A stretch of DNA of 53,137 nt, from positions 1 to 53,137 of the forward strand of contig JAFDWD010001088.1 of the NCBI GenBank assembly GCA_018268695.1. Reading direction: 5' to 3'. Shown here piece by piece: positions 22,423 through 29,593 of this stretch (position 1 is its first letter; each line of letters starts with the position of its first letter). The notes under the pieces were generated by a model that saw nothing but the letters and a program-made list of their open reading frames with translations, was not told the DNA's origin and made no database searches. Position numbers and translations under genes: made by a program. This DNA is from Actinomycetota bacterium. GTDB lineage: Bacteria > Actinomycetota > Thermoleophilia > Solirubrobacterales > 70-9.

Positions 22423-22921
22423 ACCAAAACAGGCTAGCCGGGACGGCTTCGGTGCCGGTATCGGAAGTTCAACAAAATCGAGGCGTATCGCCATTATCCC
22501 TTCGCATCGATCTCATCTCGAACCGCCCCCTCGTTTCCCAGGCACTTTTCGCCGGAAGTCCCGGAATCGGCGACATATCCCTTCATATCCCTTCGCATCG
22601 CGGATTCCGGTCGCCAAATCGCATCCATCAAAGCCCTGCAAATCGACATGGTTTCGTGGCAGTCCGTCCTTCCCAAGCCGAATTCACACGCGAGAGGTCG
22701 CTGGTTCGAAACCAGCCGTGCCCATAGAATCCCTTTGTTAGAGCCAAAAACTGTGCGCTGGAGACTGGTAGAGAACCAACTAGCCGCGTAGAAGCGCTGA
22801 ACGGCTCGAAGAGGCACTTCCGCCGATTACAGGATGCGGCGCCCGAAAGGCCGCTGCAAGCGAAGCCCAGGCGAGGGCGTCGGCGTCAATCTCGTTCTCG
22901 CCCCGGGATCGTCGGCGAGGC
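22423..22921. other. Gene-free stretch with repeats and tRNA fragment
   Basis: No gene supported. It contains ATCCCTTCGCATCG at two places (about 22496 and 22588), an isolated tRNA 3' end at 22696-22724, and unremarkable sequence between. Confidence 0.5.
22696..22724 (+). tRNA. tRNA 3'-end fragment 1 (T-arm and acceptor strand only)
   Basis: GCTGG-TTCGAAA-CCAGC forms a perfect 5-bp stem and 7-nt T-loop, followed by the acceptor strand CGTGCCC and A. No anticodon or D-arm is present upstream, so this is a fragment, not a gene. A partner GGGCACG 5' strand, as in some tRNA-Lys genes, would be expected in the source tRNA; the identity is uncertain. Confidence 0.65.
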
Positions 22922-23267
22922 TCAAGGGGTCTCTAGCCCCAGGGGATCGAGGACGGGGAGAAGGCTGCTTGCCGCGCCCGGGCCGAAGCGCTGGGCGTCG
23001 GCGAGGAGCTCGGCGGCCGCGACCCGCTCGCGCGAGACCCGCAACCAGCGAAAATCGCCGCCCTGGGTCAGCAAAGGCGTCATAGCGAGCCACCGCCCGA
23101 CGACCCCCGACCCGCGCGATCGCCTCCTGTAGTGGGTTGAAGAGGTCGTGCAGTCCGAAGCCAACCCGCACGCGAGCGAGGGGCCGATCGTCGAGCTTCC
23201 AGTTTTCGCCGAGGATCTTGAAGCTGCTCGGATTCGACCCCGCCGAGCCAATCCAGGTCGTCTTCAC
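22922..23267 (-). pseudogene. Decayed gene fragment, unidentified
   Basis: Two minus-strand frames give adjoining coding-like sequence. One reads F-K-I-L-G-E-N-W-K-L-D-D-R-P-L-A-R-V-R-V-G-F-G; the other continues G-D-F-R-W-L-R-V-S-R-E-R-V-A-A-A-E-L-L-A-D-A-Q-R-F-G, ending L-D-P-L-G-L-E-T-P. The switch near 23070-23095 suggests a frameshift in a dead gene. No family is recognised and no start is assured. Confidence 0.35.
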
Positions 23268-23312
23268 CCGGCACCGGGCTCGTCCGCAACGTTTCCCTCA
23301 GCTCCCTTGAAT

Positions 23313-23675
23313 ATGCCCGACGCAGAGATAGAGGCCGTTTTCAAAGAGCAACCGGATAAAGAGGACCCCAGCTATCGCACCTTGCCGAGCTCCGACAAGC
23401 TGCGCCTCCCGCTCGAACCCAGTACGAACGGGTGCGGTGACGCGACGCTGCAGGTTCGCCACTACCGGCGCAAGCGCCCAGTCGAGGTTTCGGAGCACGG
23501 CTACAACGTTGTCCTGCGTCACGTAACGGCGACATGGGCGGACCCGATGGCTCCGCAGCGATACGCCCTGGTGGTTCTGTTGACCGATGAGGAGCGTCCC
23601 GACGTCGACCTCCGCGCGAGTGTCCAGGCACTCGTCGAGGCGCGCGAGCGTATCTGCCTGCGACCGCGCGGTTAA
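23313..23675 (+). CDS. Small hypothetical protein
   Basis: A possible 120-residue protein from ATG 23313 (M-P-D-A-E-I-E-A-V-F-K-E-Q-P-D-K). Its second half reads like folded protein: L-Q-V-R-H-Y-R-R-K-R-P, then Y-N-V-V-L-R-H-V-T-A-T-W, then R-Y-A-L-V-V-L-L-T-D-E-E-R-P-D. No family is recognised, no strong ribosome-binding site is visible, and it lies among decayed sequences, so it may be a truncated relic. An upstream in-frame extension exists but overlaps the decayed minus-strand fragment and is not favoured. Confidence 0.4.
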   Translation: MPDAEIEAVFKEQPDKEDPSYRTLPSSDKLRLPLEPSTNGCGDATLQVRHYRRKRPVEVSEHGYNVVLRHVTATWADPMAPQRYALVVLLTDEERPDVDLRASVQALVEARERICLRPRG

Positions 23676-23736
23676 GCATCTCCGTCACCGCGGGAGTTGG
23701 CGCTCGGCGGCGCCAGCAATCGACCGCGATGGACCT

Positions 23737-23764
23737 GGTCGCGGGTTCGAAACCAGCCGTGCCC
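23737..23764 (+). tRNA. tRNA 3'-end fragment 2 (hybrid T-arm)
   Basis: The left side GGTCGCGGGTTCGA matches the tRNA-Asp type T-arm. The right side AACCAGCCGTGCCC matches fragment 1, so the two stem halves do not pair fully. This looks like a crossover within the TTCGA core, as left by integrase-mediated exchange between two tRNA 3' ends. Confidence 0.55.
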
Positions 23765-23941
23765 GATTCCGCAATCGTCACATGACGGTGAGGATCCGGT
23801 CCACCCGGGCCCGGAGCGAATCCCTCCACCAGGCTCGGACTCTGATGTGGCCCATCTGTGTGGCCCATGATCCGCGCGGCGGGACGATTCCCTAGTTCAG
23901 GAATGTGGATGTGCCGCGCTAGAACGCGCAAGTCGCTGTGA

Positions 23942-23985
23942 CGGGAGCGACGGGACTCGAACCCGCGACCTCCGGCGTGACAGGC
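23942..23985 (-). tRNA. tRNA-Asp(GTC) 3' half, copy 1
   Basis: On the minus strand TGTCACGCCGG (anticodon GTC and stem), AGGTC, T-arm GCGGGTTCGAGTCCCGT and acceptor strand CGCTCCC read as the 3' half of tRNA-Asp. The 5' half is absent and the sequence upstream diverges right at the anticodon stem. Bases 23949-23982 recur identically at 25196-25229. Confidence 0.7.
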
Positions 23986-24028
23986 TTACCGCCGTCGTGT
24001 ACGGGACGGGTCGCGGTATGGTCCTCCG

Positions 24029-25150
24029 ATGCGCAGGGGTGCTTCCGGTATTCACAACTTGCAATCCTTAACGAGGCGCCGCGGTCGACGCCGAGCCCGG
24101 CGCGCCCTTGTCGCAGCCGCCTTCGCGGCGCTGCTGTGGGCAAGCAGCTGTCAAGCCACGGTGGTGACTGTCGGTGCCGCGCTGCCGATGGCACCTCATG
24201 AAGGTTTCGGGCTCATCTTCAGCTGCAACACTTGCGTGATTACGAACCCGATCGTCCCGAATGGGGCTTCCGACGTCTCCCCGGTCGACGGCGCGATCAT
24301 CCGCTGGCACCTGAACAAGGCAGTCCCGGGGGGCGCCTTTAGATTGCGAGTCCTTTCCCGACGGGGACCGGAATACGTGGGTGCCGGCCGAAGCGCCCAG
24401 GTGACCACCACCAGCGTCAGCGCGGTGGAAACCTTCCCGGCACATCTGCCGATCCAAGCCGGCGACCTGATCGGCCTGGAACTCGAAAACTCGCAATCGG
24501 AATTCTTGTTCGGTAGTTCCCTCGGGGCGGAACCAGTGCTGTTGGAACCGGCGATCGCCGATGGAGAACCGGGCACTCCACCCGCCTGGTGGCCGGAAGC
24601 CTGGTGGGCGAAAGGGGCCGACCTTCCCTTCAATGCCGAAATCCTGCTGCCTCCGAGGATTGTCAGCGTCACCCCTGGCCAGGGCCCAGGTGGGGGCGGG
24701 AACCGGGTCACCATCGCTGGTGAGAACTTCGCTGAAGTTACGAGTGTCGGTTTTGGGTCGACGGAAGCGGCCTACACGGTCGACTCGGAATCCGAAATCA
24801 CCGTGACGGCGCCGGCGGGATCGGCGGGGTCCTCGGTGCCCGTCTCCGTCGTCACCGCGGCCGGTCGAGCCGAAGCCAGCAACGGCTACACCTATGAACC
24901 GTCTCAGGCGAGCGTCCAGCCGAACGTCGACATACCTGCCCCTAGCGGTTGCTTGGTCCCCCGTTTGAAGAACAGGCGGCTTGAGGTCGTGAAGCGGATG
25001 CTGAGCGGCAGCAACTGTCGCCTCGGTCACGTGAGGGTCCGTCGCCATGCAGCGGCAGGTATCAGACGAGTGAAGAGACAGAGCCCAGTTCCGGGAACGG
25101 CGCTGCCGCCGGGCGGGAGGGTCGAAGTCATGGTAGGCCCGACAACTTGA
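24029..25150 (+). CDS. Secreted protein with IPT/TIG domain and C-terminal PASTA domain
   Basis: 373 residues. A basic N-terminus and hydrophobic core (A-L-V-A-A-A-F-A-A-L-L-W-A-S-S-C-Q-A, ending near 43) form a signal peptide, and the Cys may make it a lipoprotein. Residues ~45-205 are an unrecognised beta-rich domain. Residues ~210-290 are an IPT/TIG Ig-like domain: P-R-I-V-S-V-T-P-G-Q-G-P-x-G-G-G-N-R-V-T-I-x-G-E-N-F. The last ~70 residues carry a PASTA domain (C-L-V-P-R-L-K-N-R-R-L-E-V-V-K-R-M-L ... N-C-R-L-G, then P-x-P-G-T-x-L-P-P-G). It is probably exported and binds wall components or other cells. Directly flanked by the two tRNA-Asp 3' halves, it may be cargo. Confidence 0.78.
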   Translation: MRRGASGIHNLQSLTRRRGRRRARRALVAAAFAALLWASSCQATVVTVGAALPMAPHEGFGLIFSCNTCVITNPIVPNGASDVSPVDGAIIRWHLNKAVPGGAFRLRVLSRRGPEYVGAGRSAQVTTTSVSAVETFPAHLPIQAGDLIGLELENSQSEFLFGSSLGAEPVLLEPAIADGEPGTPPAWWPEAWWAKGADLPFNAEILLPPRIVSVTPGQGPGGGGNRVTIAGENFAEVTSVGFGSTEAAYTVDSESEITVTAPAGSAGSSVPVSVVTAAGRAEASNGYTYEPSQASVQPNVDIPAPSGCLVPRLKNRRLEVVKRMLSGSNCRLGHVRVRRHAAAGIRRVKRQSPVPGTALPPGGRVEVMVGPTT

Positions 25151-25195
25151 ACGGAGCCCGAGGGCAAGCCCGCGCTCGCTTGCGGATGTTGTCGT

Positions 25196-25233
25196 GACGG
25201 GACTCGAACCCGCGACCTCCGGCGTGACATGCT
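25196..25233 (-). tRNA. tRNA-Asp(GTC) 3' half, copy 2
   Basis: The same 34 bases as 23949-23982 in the same orientation, covering anticodon GTC through the T-arm. The acceptor strand differs (CACGAC instead of GCTCCC) and the 5' half is absent. Together the copies form direct repeats around the IPT/TIG-PASTA gene. Confidence 0.65.
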
Positions 25234-25236
25234 GGA

Positions 25237-25257
25237 GTTCGAAACCAGCCGTGCCCA
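25237..25257 (+). tRNA. tRNA 3'-end fragment 3
   Basis: GTTCGAAACCAGCCGTGCCC, identical to bases 22704-22723 and 23745-23764, then A. The left flank (GCTGGA) differs from both other copies. It abuts tRNA-Asp copy 2 on the opposite strand, making a composite junction. Confidence 0.55.
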
Positions 25258-25337
25258 TGGTTCGGAATCACCGCATGGCGGCGGCTCGGCCGGGGCCAGG
25301 GCCCCGCGCCTGCCGAGGCCGATCCTCCGCAGCCACC

Positions 25338-25545
25338 GCGGAGCGCAATGCCGAGAACCTCGGCGATCTCAGCCGCGGTCATCCGCGGCCGACGAAGGGC
25401 CTCGACCGTCTCACTTGCGGGCCGATCACTCGCTGATGCCGGCGACCTCGGCCGCCGGAATCAGCGCCAGCCTTCCTCCTCGACGCGCCTGACGGGCAGC
25501 CTGCGGGAGTTGGGGCAGGTGCTGGCGTTCGCGTGGATCTCATCC
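25338..25545 (-). pseudogene. IS481-type transposase N-terminal remnant
   Basis: The minus strand reads H-A-N-A-S-T-C-P-N-S-R-R-L-P-V-R-R-V-E-E-E-G-W. A one-base frameshift follows, then I-P-A-A-E-V-A-G-I-S-E, an in-frame stop and S-A-R-K. After a gap it reads E-A-L-R-R-P-R-M-T-A-A-E-I-A-E-V-L-G-I. Order and wording match the N-terminal double HTH of IS481-family transposases, with the linker deleted and no catalytic DDE part. No inverted-repeat ends were identified. Confidence 0.6.
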
Positions 25546-25720
25546 CGGTCCTCCTCGTCGGTGGGTGGGTCGCACCCCCAGCCGTCAAGGAGGCCCGGAT
25601 GAACGACTGCAACCCAGGCGCCAGACGGAGACACTTGGGCGAGACTTCCGAATTGGCGCTTAGCCGCGTCCCATCCGGAAGCCAGACTTCACATCACGCC
25701 CCAAGTACGTGCACCGCGCG

Positions 25721-26164
25721 TCACGCCTGCGCCTGATCGGGCTGTTGGACGGGGGCGAGCAGAGTCGCCACGACGGCCAGATCGAAGTACTCGCGCCATT
25801 CGCCGACCTTGCCATCGCGGACCTGGAAGACGCCGGTGACCTGGAATCCGACCCATTCGCCGGCGTGGACGCCCTCAGTTGGACGCATCCAGTCGGTGCG
25901 CTCGGCGAAGACCCAACCGTCCTCGCCCGAGCAGATGCGCTGAGGTTCGATCCGCACGGCGCGGGTCTGCAACTCACTGTCGATCAGCTCGCGGATCGCC
26001 TCGCTGCCCTCCTTCGGTGATCCCGGCATGTCGGGGTTGGCCGCGTTCAAGAAACGTGCGTCGGGCGTGAACCACGCCATGACGCGATCCACGTCACCCG
26101 TCTCCCACGCGGCGAGGAGTTCCAGTACGACCCGCTCGTCGTCGTTATGCGCCACCACCGACAT
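25721..26164 (-). CDS. NTF2-like / limonene-1,2-epoxide-hydrolase-fold protein (SnoaL superfamily)
   Basis: A 147-residue single-domain protein of the NTF2/SnoaL superfamily, close in layout to limonene-1,2-epoxide hydrolases. It has an N-terminal helix V-V-L-E-L-L-A-A-W-E-T-G-D-V-D-R-V, F-T-P-D-A-R-F-L, a central R-T-D-W-M-R, and a C-terminal F-Q-V-R-D-G-K-V-G-E-W-R-E-Y-F-D. R, D and W/Y positions fit the Asp-Arg-Asp pocket of that group but cannot prove activity. It marks the start of the catabolic region after the mobile island. It may act on an epoxide or polyketide-like ring. Confidence 0.8.
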   Translation of the reverse strand: MSVVAHNDDERVVLELLAAWETGDVDRVMAWFTPDARFLNAANPDMPGSPKEGSEAIRELIDSELQTRAVRIEPQRICSGEDGWVFAERTDWMRPTEGVHAGEWVGFQVTGVFQVRDGKVGEWREYFDLAVVATLLAPVQQPDQAQA

Positions 26165-26300
26165 CTTTACCTCCGTTTTTCGCCCTCGGACTCCGCCCGA
26201 TTATTCCTGCGACCGACCCGACGAGGTGGTCCTGGGAGAGGCTGACCCTTGGCGCAATTTCCAATACGGGCGCCCGACCCCCCAGGGCTTGCGAATCCGC

Positions 26301-27263
26301 CTACGGAACTATCACCACGCGTCCGAAGGCTCTTCGTGCCTCGACGTAGCGGTGTGCATCCGCTGCTTCGGAGAGGGTGAAGACACGGTCCACGTGCGCC
26401 CGCAGCTCGCCCGCGGCGACTCGGTCCAGCAACCCTTCGACCAGCGCGTGGGTGCGGTGCGGGTCGGACTGCATCTCGCCGCCGAAATAGGTCGCTTGCA
26501 GCCTGGCGTTCTTCAGCATCAGCGGCATCAGATCGGGCGGCGAGAGATCACGACCGACCCAACCGATGAATACGACCTGTCCGCGGTAGGCGACGGACTC
26601 GAGACTCTGCTTGAGAATCGGCCCGCCGACGGGGTCCAACACCAGATCGACCCCGTGCCCATCGGTGAGATCCCGGATCCTCGCCGGCAGGTCCTCGCGG
26701 GTGTAGTCAACCCCCTGATCCGCGCCGAACTCCCGCAGGCGCTCGATCCGCTCGGCACTTGATGCCGTCGCCAGAACCGTCGCTCCCGCCGCCTTCGCGA
26801 GCTGGATCGCGGCGAGCCCGACCCCGCTGGCGCCTGCCTGGACCAAGACGGTCTCGCCGCCGACGAGGCCGCCGAACTCGAACAGCGCATCGTGGGCGGT
26901 GCCGAACTCCACCGGCACCGTCGCTGCCTCCTCGAAGGACATACCCGCGGGCAGCTTCCAGGTCGTCTGCGCGTCGCTCACGGCCTGCTCGGCGTGGGAC
27001 CCGGCGAACATGAAGGCGACGACGTGATCGTCGACGGCGAAGGCGTCAGACTCGGTGGCGGTCACCACTCCGGCCGCCTGGTAGCCGACGACGTGCGGGG
27101 TGGATCGGGGCGCCGTCAAGGCGCGGTTGAAGAGATCGCCTCCCTGAAGGCCGATCGCCCTCACGTCGATCAGAACCTGACCGTTCGCCGGGCTGGGGGC
27201 GCCGACATCCTCGTAACGTAGGACCTCCGGCGCACCCGCCTGGTAAAGGACCGCTGCTTTCAT
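26301..27263 (-). CDS. Zinc-free MDR family NADPH:quinone oxidoreductase-like protein
   Basis: A 320-residue medium-chain reductase of the quinone oxidoreductase branch. The N-terminal M-K-A-A-V-L-Y-Q-A-G-A-P-E-V-L, G-Y-Q-A-A-G-V-V and the Rossmann motif V-L-V-Q-A-G-A-S-G-V-G-L-A-A-I-Q-L-A-K (about residues 140-158) are clear. The structural-zinc cysteine cluster is absent. A downstream D-L-V-L-D-P-V-G-G is typical. It would reduce enones or quinones with NADPH. ATG 27263 is chosen because only it places the family start at residue 1. The gene is divergent from the PucR-type regulator, with a 390-bp gap. Confidence 0.87.
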   Translation of the reverse strand: MKAAVLYQAGAPEVLRYEDVGAPSPANGQVLIDVRAIGLQGGDLFNRALTAPRSTPHVVGYQAAGVVTATESDAFAVDDHVVAFMFAGSHAEQAVSDAQTTWKLPAGMSFEEAATVPVEFGTAHDALFEFGGLVGGETVLVQAGASGVGLAAIQLAKAAGATVLATASSAERIERLREFGADQGVDYTREDLPARIRDLTDGHGVDLVLDPVGGPILKQSLESVAYRGQVVFIGWVGRDLSPPDLMPLMLKNARLQATYFGGEMQSDPHRTHALVEGLLDRVAAGELRAHVDRVFTLSEAADAHRYVEARRAFGRVVIVP

Positions 27264-27550
27264 CGCCCCGTCCGCCGGGCTCGCTCGGATGGGCAGATGG
27301 GGGACCAGGTTCCTGACCCCGGGCGACACGCTGAGTGCACGGCTGACTCCTCTGGTAGGGACGCGAACGCACCGAAGGTAGGCGAGCGGTTTGAGGCCCG
27401 CAAGCGAGCGCAGCGACCAAACCCCCCGATTCATTGTCGAACCGAACAGTACGCGCGGGAAACTGCTGCACGGACTGTCCGCCATCGAGACTATTCGTCC
27501 CCCGCTATCGAGTTCCAGAGCGAGCCTGAGGCCGTCATCCGGATAGATAT
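27264..27550. other. Gene-free part of divergent interval
   Basis: No gene supported. Moderately lower GC than the flanks. The promoter elements for the regulator begin at 27551. Confidence 0.4.
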
Positions 27551-27599
27551 CTGACCGGGGTCAGTATTTATTGACACTCGCCTCGGCCGTTGTTAGTTT
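27551..27599 (+). promoter_or_regulatory. Operator-like palindrome and sigma-70-type promoter for GAF-PucR gene
   Basis: CTGACCGGGGTCAG at 27551-27564 is a palindrome with 6-bp arms and a 2-nt centre. TTGACA follows at 27571-27576, and after 17 nt TAGTTT at 27594-27599. The -35 is perfect and the -10 weaker. The palindrome lies just upstream of -35, as expected for an activator or autoregulator. Confidence 0.6.
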
Positions 27600-27653
27600 C
27601 GTCGCGGGTCCAGCTGTCCAATGCTCCGGACGATCCGGGTGGAGGAAAGACCG

Positions 27654-29537
27654 ATGGGAACTGATGTGGCAGTACCGAACACGCGCCCGGACGCCTCCGG
27701 AGCAAACCGGACGGCGGCTGGGGTCGACGACTACAACGGTGTCGTAGATGCCTTCTGCAAGCTCGCCATCGGGCTCGACGAGGACGTCGAACTGGATGCG
27801 GTGCTCCATCTCGTCGCGCGCAACCTCGTCGCCCTGCTCGGGGTGAGGCGCTGCAGCGTGTACCTGCGCGACGCCGACTCCGAGCTCTTTCACGGCCAGG
27901 TGGCGGAGACGGGCGTGGACGAGGACGAAGACATCAAGCGGCTCACCTGTGGCACCGCCGGCGATCGGTTCACCCAGGAGATCGTCGCGACCGGCGAACC
28001 CGTGTTGATCGCCAATGCACAGCACGACCACAGGCCGATCCGCGCGACGATGCGCAATTGGGGCGTCCGCTCGATGCTCGGCGTCCCGATCAAGATCGGC
28101 TCGACCGTGGTCGGACTGCTCTTCCTCGACGATGGCAGCGACGCCCACGAGTTCACCGCCGACGAGCTCGCCGTCGCCTCCGAGTTCGCCGCCCTTGCGG
28201 CGATCCCGATCATCCAGGCGCGCCACGCCGCCAAAGTGAGGCAGAGCCTGGAGTCGGCGGTCCGACGCAACAGCCTCCTACGCCGTTGCAAGGCCCTGGA
28301 CGACGAGTTGACCGAGCTGCTGCTGGGCAGCGGAGGACTGAGCGACATCGCCACGACGGTCGCCCGGTCGATCGGTAAGCCGGCGGCGATCTACGACGCG
28401 GAGTTTCGACAGCTGGCCGCCGCCATGCCCAACGAGACGGCCGACCCTCCGGCCCGGTTCTTCGATCCTGGCCTGCGCCAGGTTCCGGAAGTCGAAGCGG
28501 GTTGCGCCGCTGCGGCGGCCAAACGTCCTGCCGTGGTCGGGCCGGTCAGCTCAGGCGCCCTCGTCTGTCACTACCTGATCGAACCTGTGGCCAGTGCTAC
28601 CACCACCTTCGGGTACATCGTCCTGGCCGATCGCGGCAGCCGTTTCGGCGCCCTCGACAGGGTGGTCGCCCGACGCGCCGCGACGGTCGCGGCCTTCGAG
28701 TTCACCACCAAGGGACGGTCAGGTGACGGAGAACGGCAACTCCGCGAAGCTCTGCTCAGAGACCTGATCAACGGGACCGCCGACCCCCAGCACTCCAGCC
28801 GACGCGCCGAGTTCGCCGGCCTCCACCTCTCCGGCAGATACGCGATCTGTCTGCTGCGACCGCGCGGTGAGGATGCCACTCCTCCAGCCCAGGAGAGCGT
28901 CGAAGCCGCGTTCGACGCGGCCGGGGTCGACTACTGGCCCGGGGGCTGCACGATCGAGGGAGGGGCGACGGTGATCGTCGGCGAACTCGACGACCGGTTG
29001 TCTCCAAGACTGGCGAAGAAGCACTTCAAGCAGCGTGTCCGCGATGCCGTCACCAGACTGGACCCGGCGGAAGGAACCGCGTGCGCTATCTCGACGGTGC
29101 TGTCCTCGGCCGAGGAGTTCCACCGCGGCCACCGCGAGGCACGGCAGGTGATGCGCTGTCTGCTCAGGATCGACGCGGACCGCGCCACGGTGATGACCGC
29201 AGACGACCTCGGGCCCGGCCGCCTCTTCCTCGCCACCGCCTACGAGGCGGAGATCGACCGCTTCGTCGACGACGCGCTCGGCCCGCTGATCTCTGACAAC
29301 GCTCTTGGACCGGCGCCGCTGGAGACGCTCGAGGTGTTCTTCGAGACCGGCCGAAGCGTCCGCCTGACCGCGCTGGACCTGGACGTACACGAGAACACCG
29401 TGCGCTATCGCCTTGGCCGGGTGACCAAGTTCACGAACCTCAACGTTGCCGCCGATGCCGAAGATCAGCTCACAGTTCAGATCGCCCTGGTCGCCTTGCG
29501 ACTTCGCGATCCCGCGAGAATGTCCGGACCCGCCTGA
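27654..29537 (+). CDS. GAF domain plus PucR/CdaR-type C-terminal HTH transcription regulator
   Basis: 627 residues. A GAF sensor domain covers about 25-190 (V-R-R-C-S-V-Y-L-R-D-A-D ... S-M-L-G-V-P-I-K-I-G-S-T-V-V-G-L-L-F-L). A middle GGDEF-like/CdaR region follows, and the C-terminal PucR HTH is near 565-620 (A-L-D-L-D-V-H-E-N-T-V-R-Y-R-L-G-R-V). ATG 27654 is supported by GGAGGAAAG 5 nt upstream; an upstream in-frame ATG lacks this. Such proteins control purine, phenolic or terpenoid catabolism, and this one lies at the head of the LLM/transketolase region, its likely target. It has its own strong promoter with a palindromic site. Confidence 0.88.
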   Translation: MGTDVAVPNTRPDASGANRTAAGVDDYNGVVDAFCKLAIGLDEDVELDAVLHLVARNLVALLGVRRCSVYLRDADSELFHGQVAETGVDEDEDIKRLTCGTAGDRFTQEIVATGEPVLIANAQHDHRPIRATMRNWGVRSMLGVPIKIGSTVVGLLFLDDGSDAHEFTADELAVASEFAALAAIPIIQARHAAKVRQSLESAVRRNSLLRRCKALDDELTELLLGSGGLSDIATTVARSIGKPAAIYDAEFRQLAAAMPNETADPPARFFDPGLRQVPEVEAGCAAAAAKRPAVVGPVSSGALVCHYLIEPVASATTTFGYIVLADRGSRFGALDRVVARRAATVAAFEFTTKGRSGDGERQLREALLRDLINGTADPQHSSRRAEFAGLHLSGRYAICLLRPRGEDATPPAQESVEAAFDAAGVDYWPGGCTIEGGATVIVGELDDRLSPRLAKKHFKQRVRDAVTRLDPAEGTACAISTVLSSAEEFHRGHREARQVMRCLLRIDADRATVMTADDLGPGRLFLATAYEAEIDRFVDDALGPLISDNALGPAPLETLEVFFETGRSVRLTALDLDVHENTVRYRLGRVTKFTNLNVAADAEDQLTVQIALVALRLRDPARMSGPA

Positions 29538-29551
29538 GGAACCACGCCCGA

Positions 29552-29570
29552 GCCTGCCTCCGCCGCAGGC
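29552..29570. terminator. Short hairpin between convergent genes
   Basis: GCCTGC / GCAGGC with a 7-nt loop lies in the 56-bp gap between the convergent regulator and flavin oxidoreductase genes. It has no T-tract and is a possible bidirectional terminator. Confidence 0.4.
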
Positions 29571-29593
29571 CCGAGCTTGGCCGACGAACCGCC

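Noticed and set aside
23938..24201. Open frame translating as G-A-T-G-L-E-P-A-T-S-G-V
   Set aside because: This peptide is the typical spurious translation of a tRNA 3' half, here the tRNA-Asp fragment.
22696..25257. Short spaced repeats considered as a CRISPR array
   Set aside because: Only three 20-nt copies with ~1-1.5 kb spacing, matching tRNA T-arms; no regular spacers or cas genes.
24068..25258. 396-codon minus-strand frame opposite the IPT/TIG-PASTA gene
   Set aside because: Starts inside a tRNA fragment (E-V-A-G-S-S-P-V) and runs antisense to a gene with a signal peptide and two recognisable domains.
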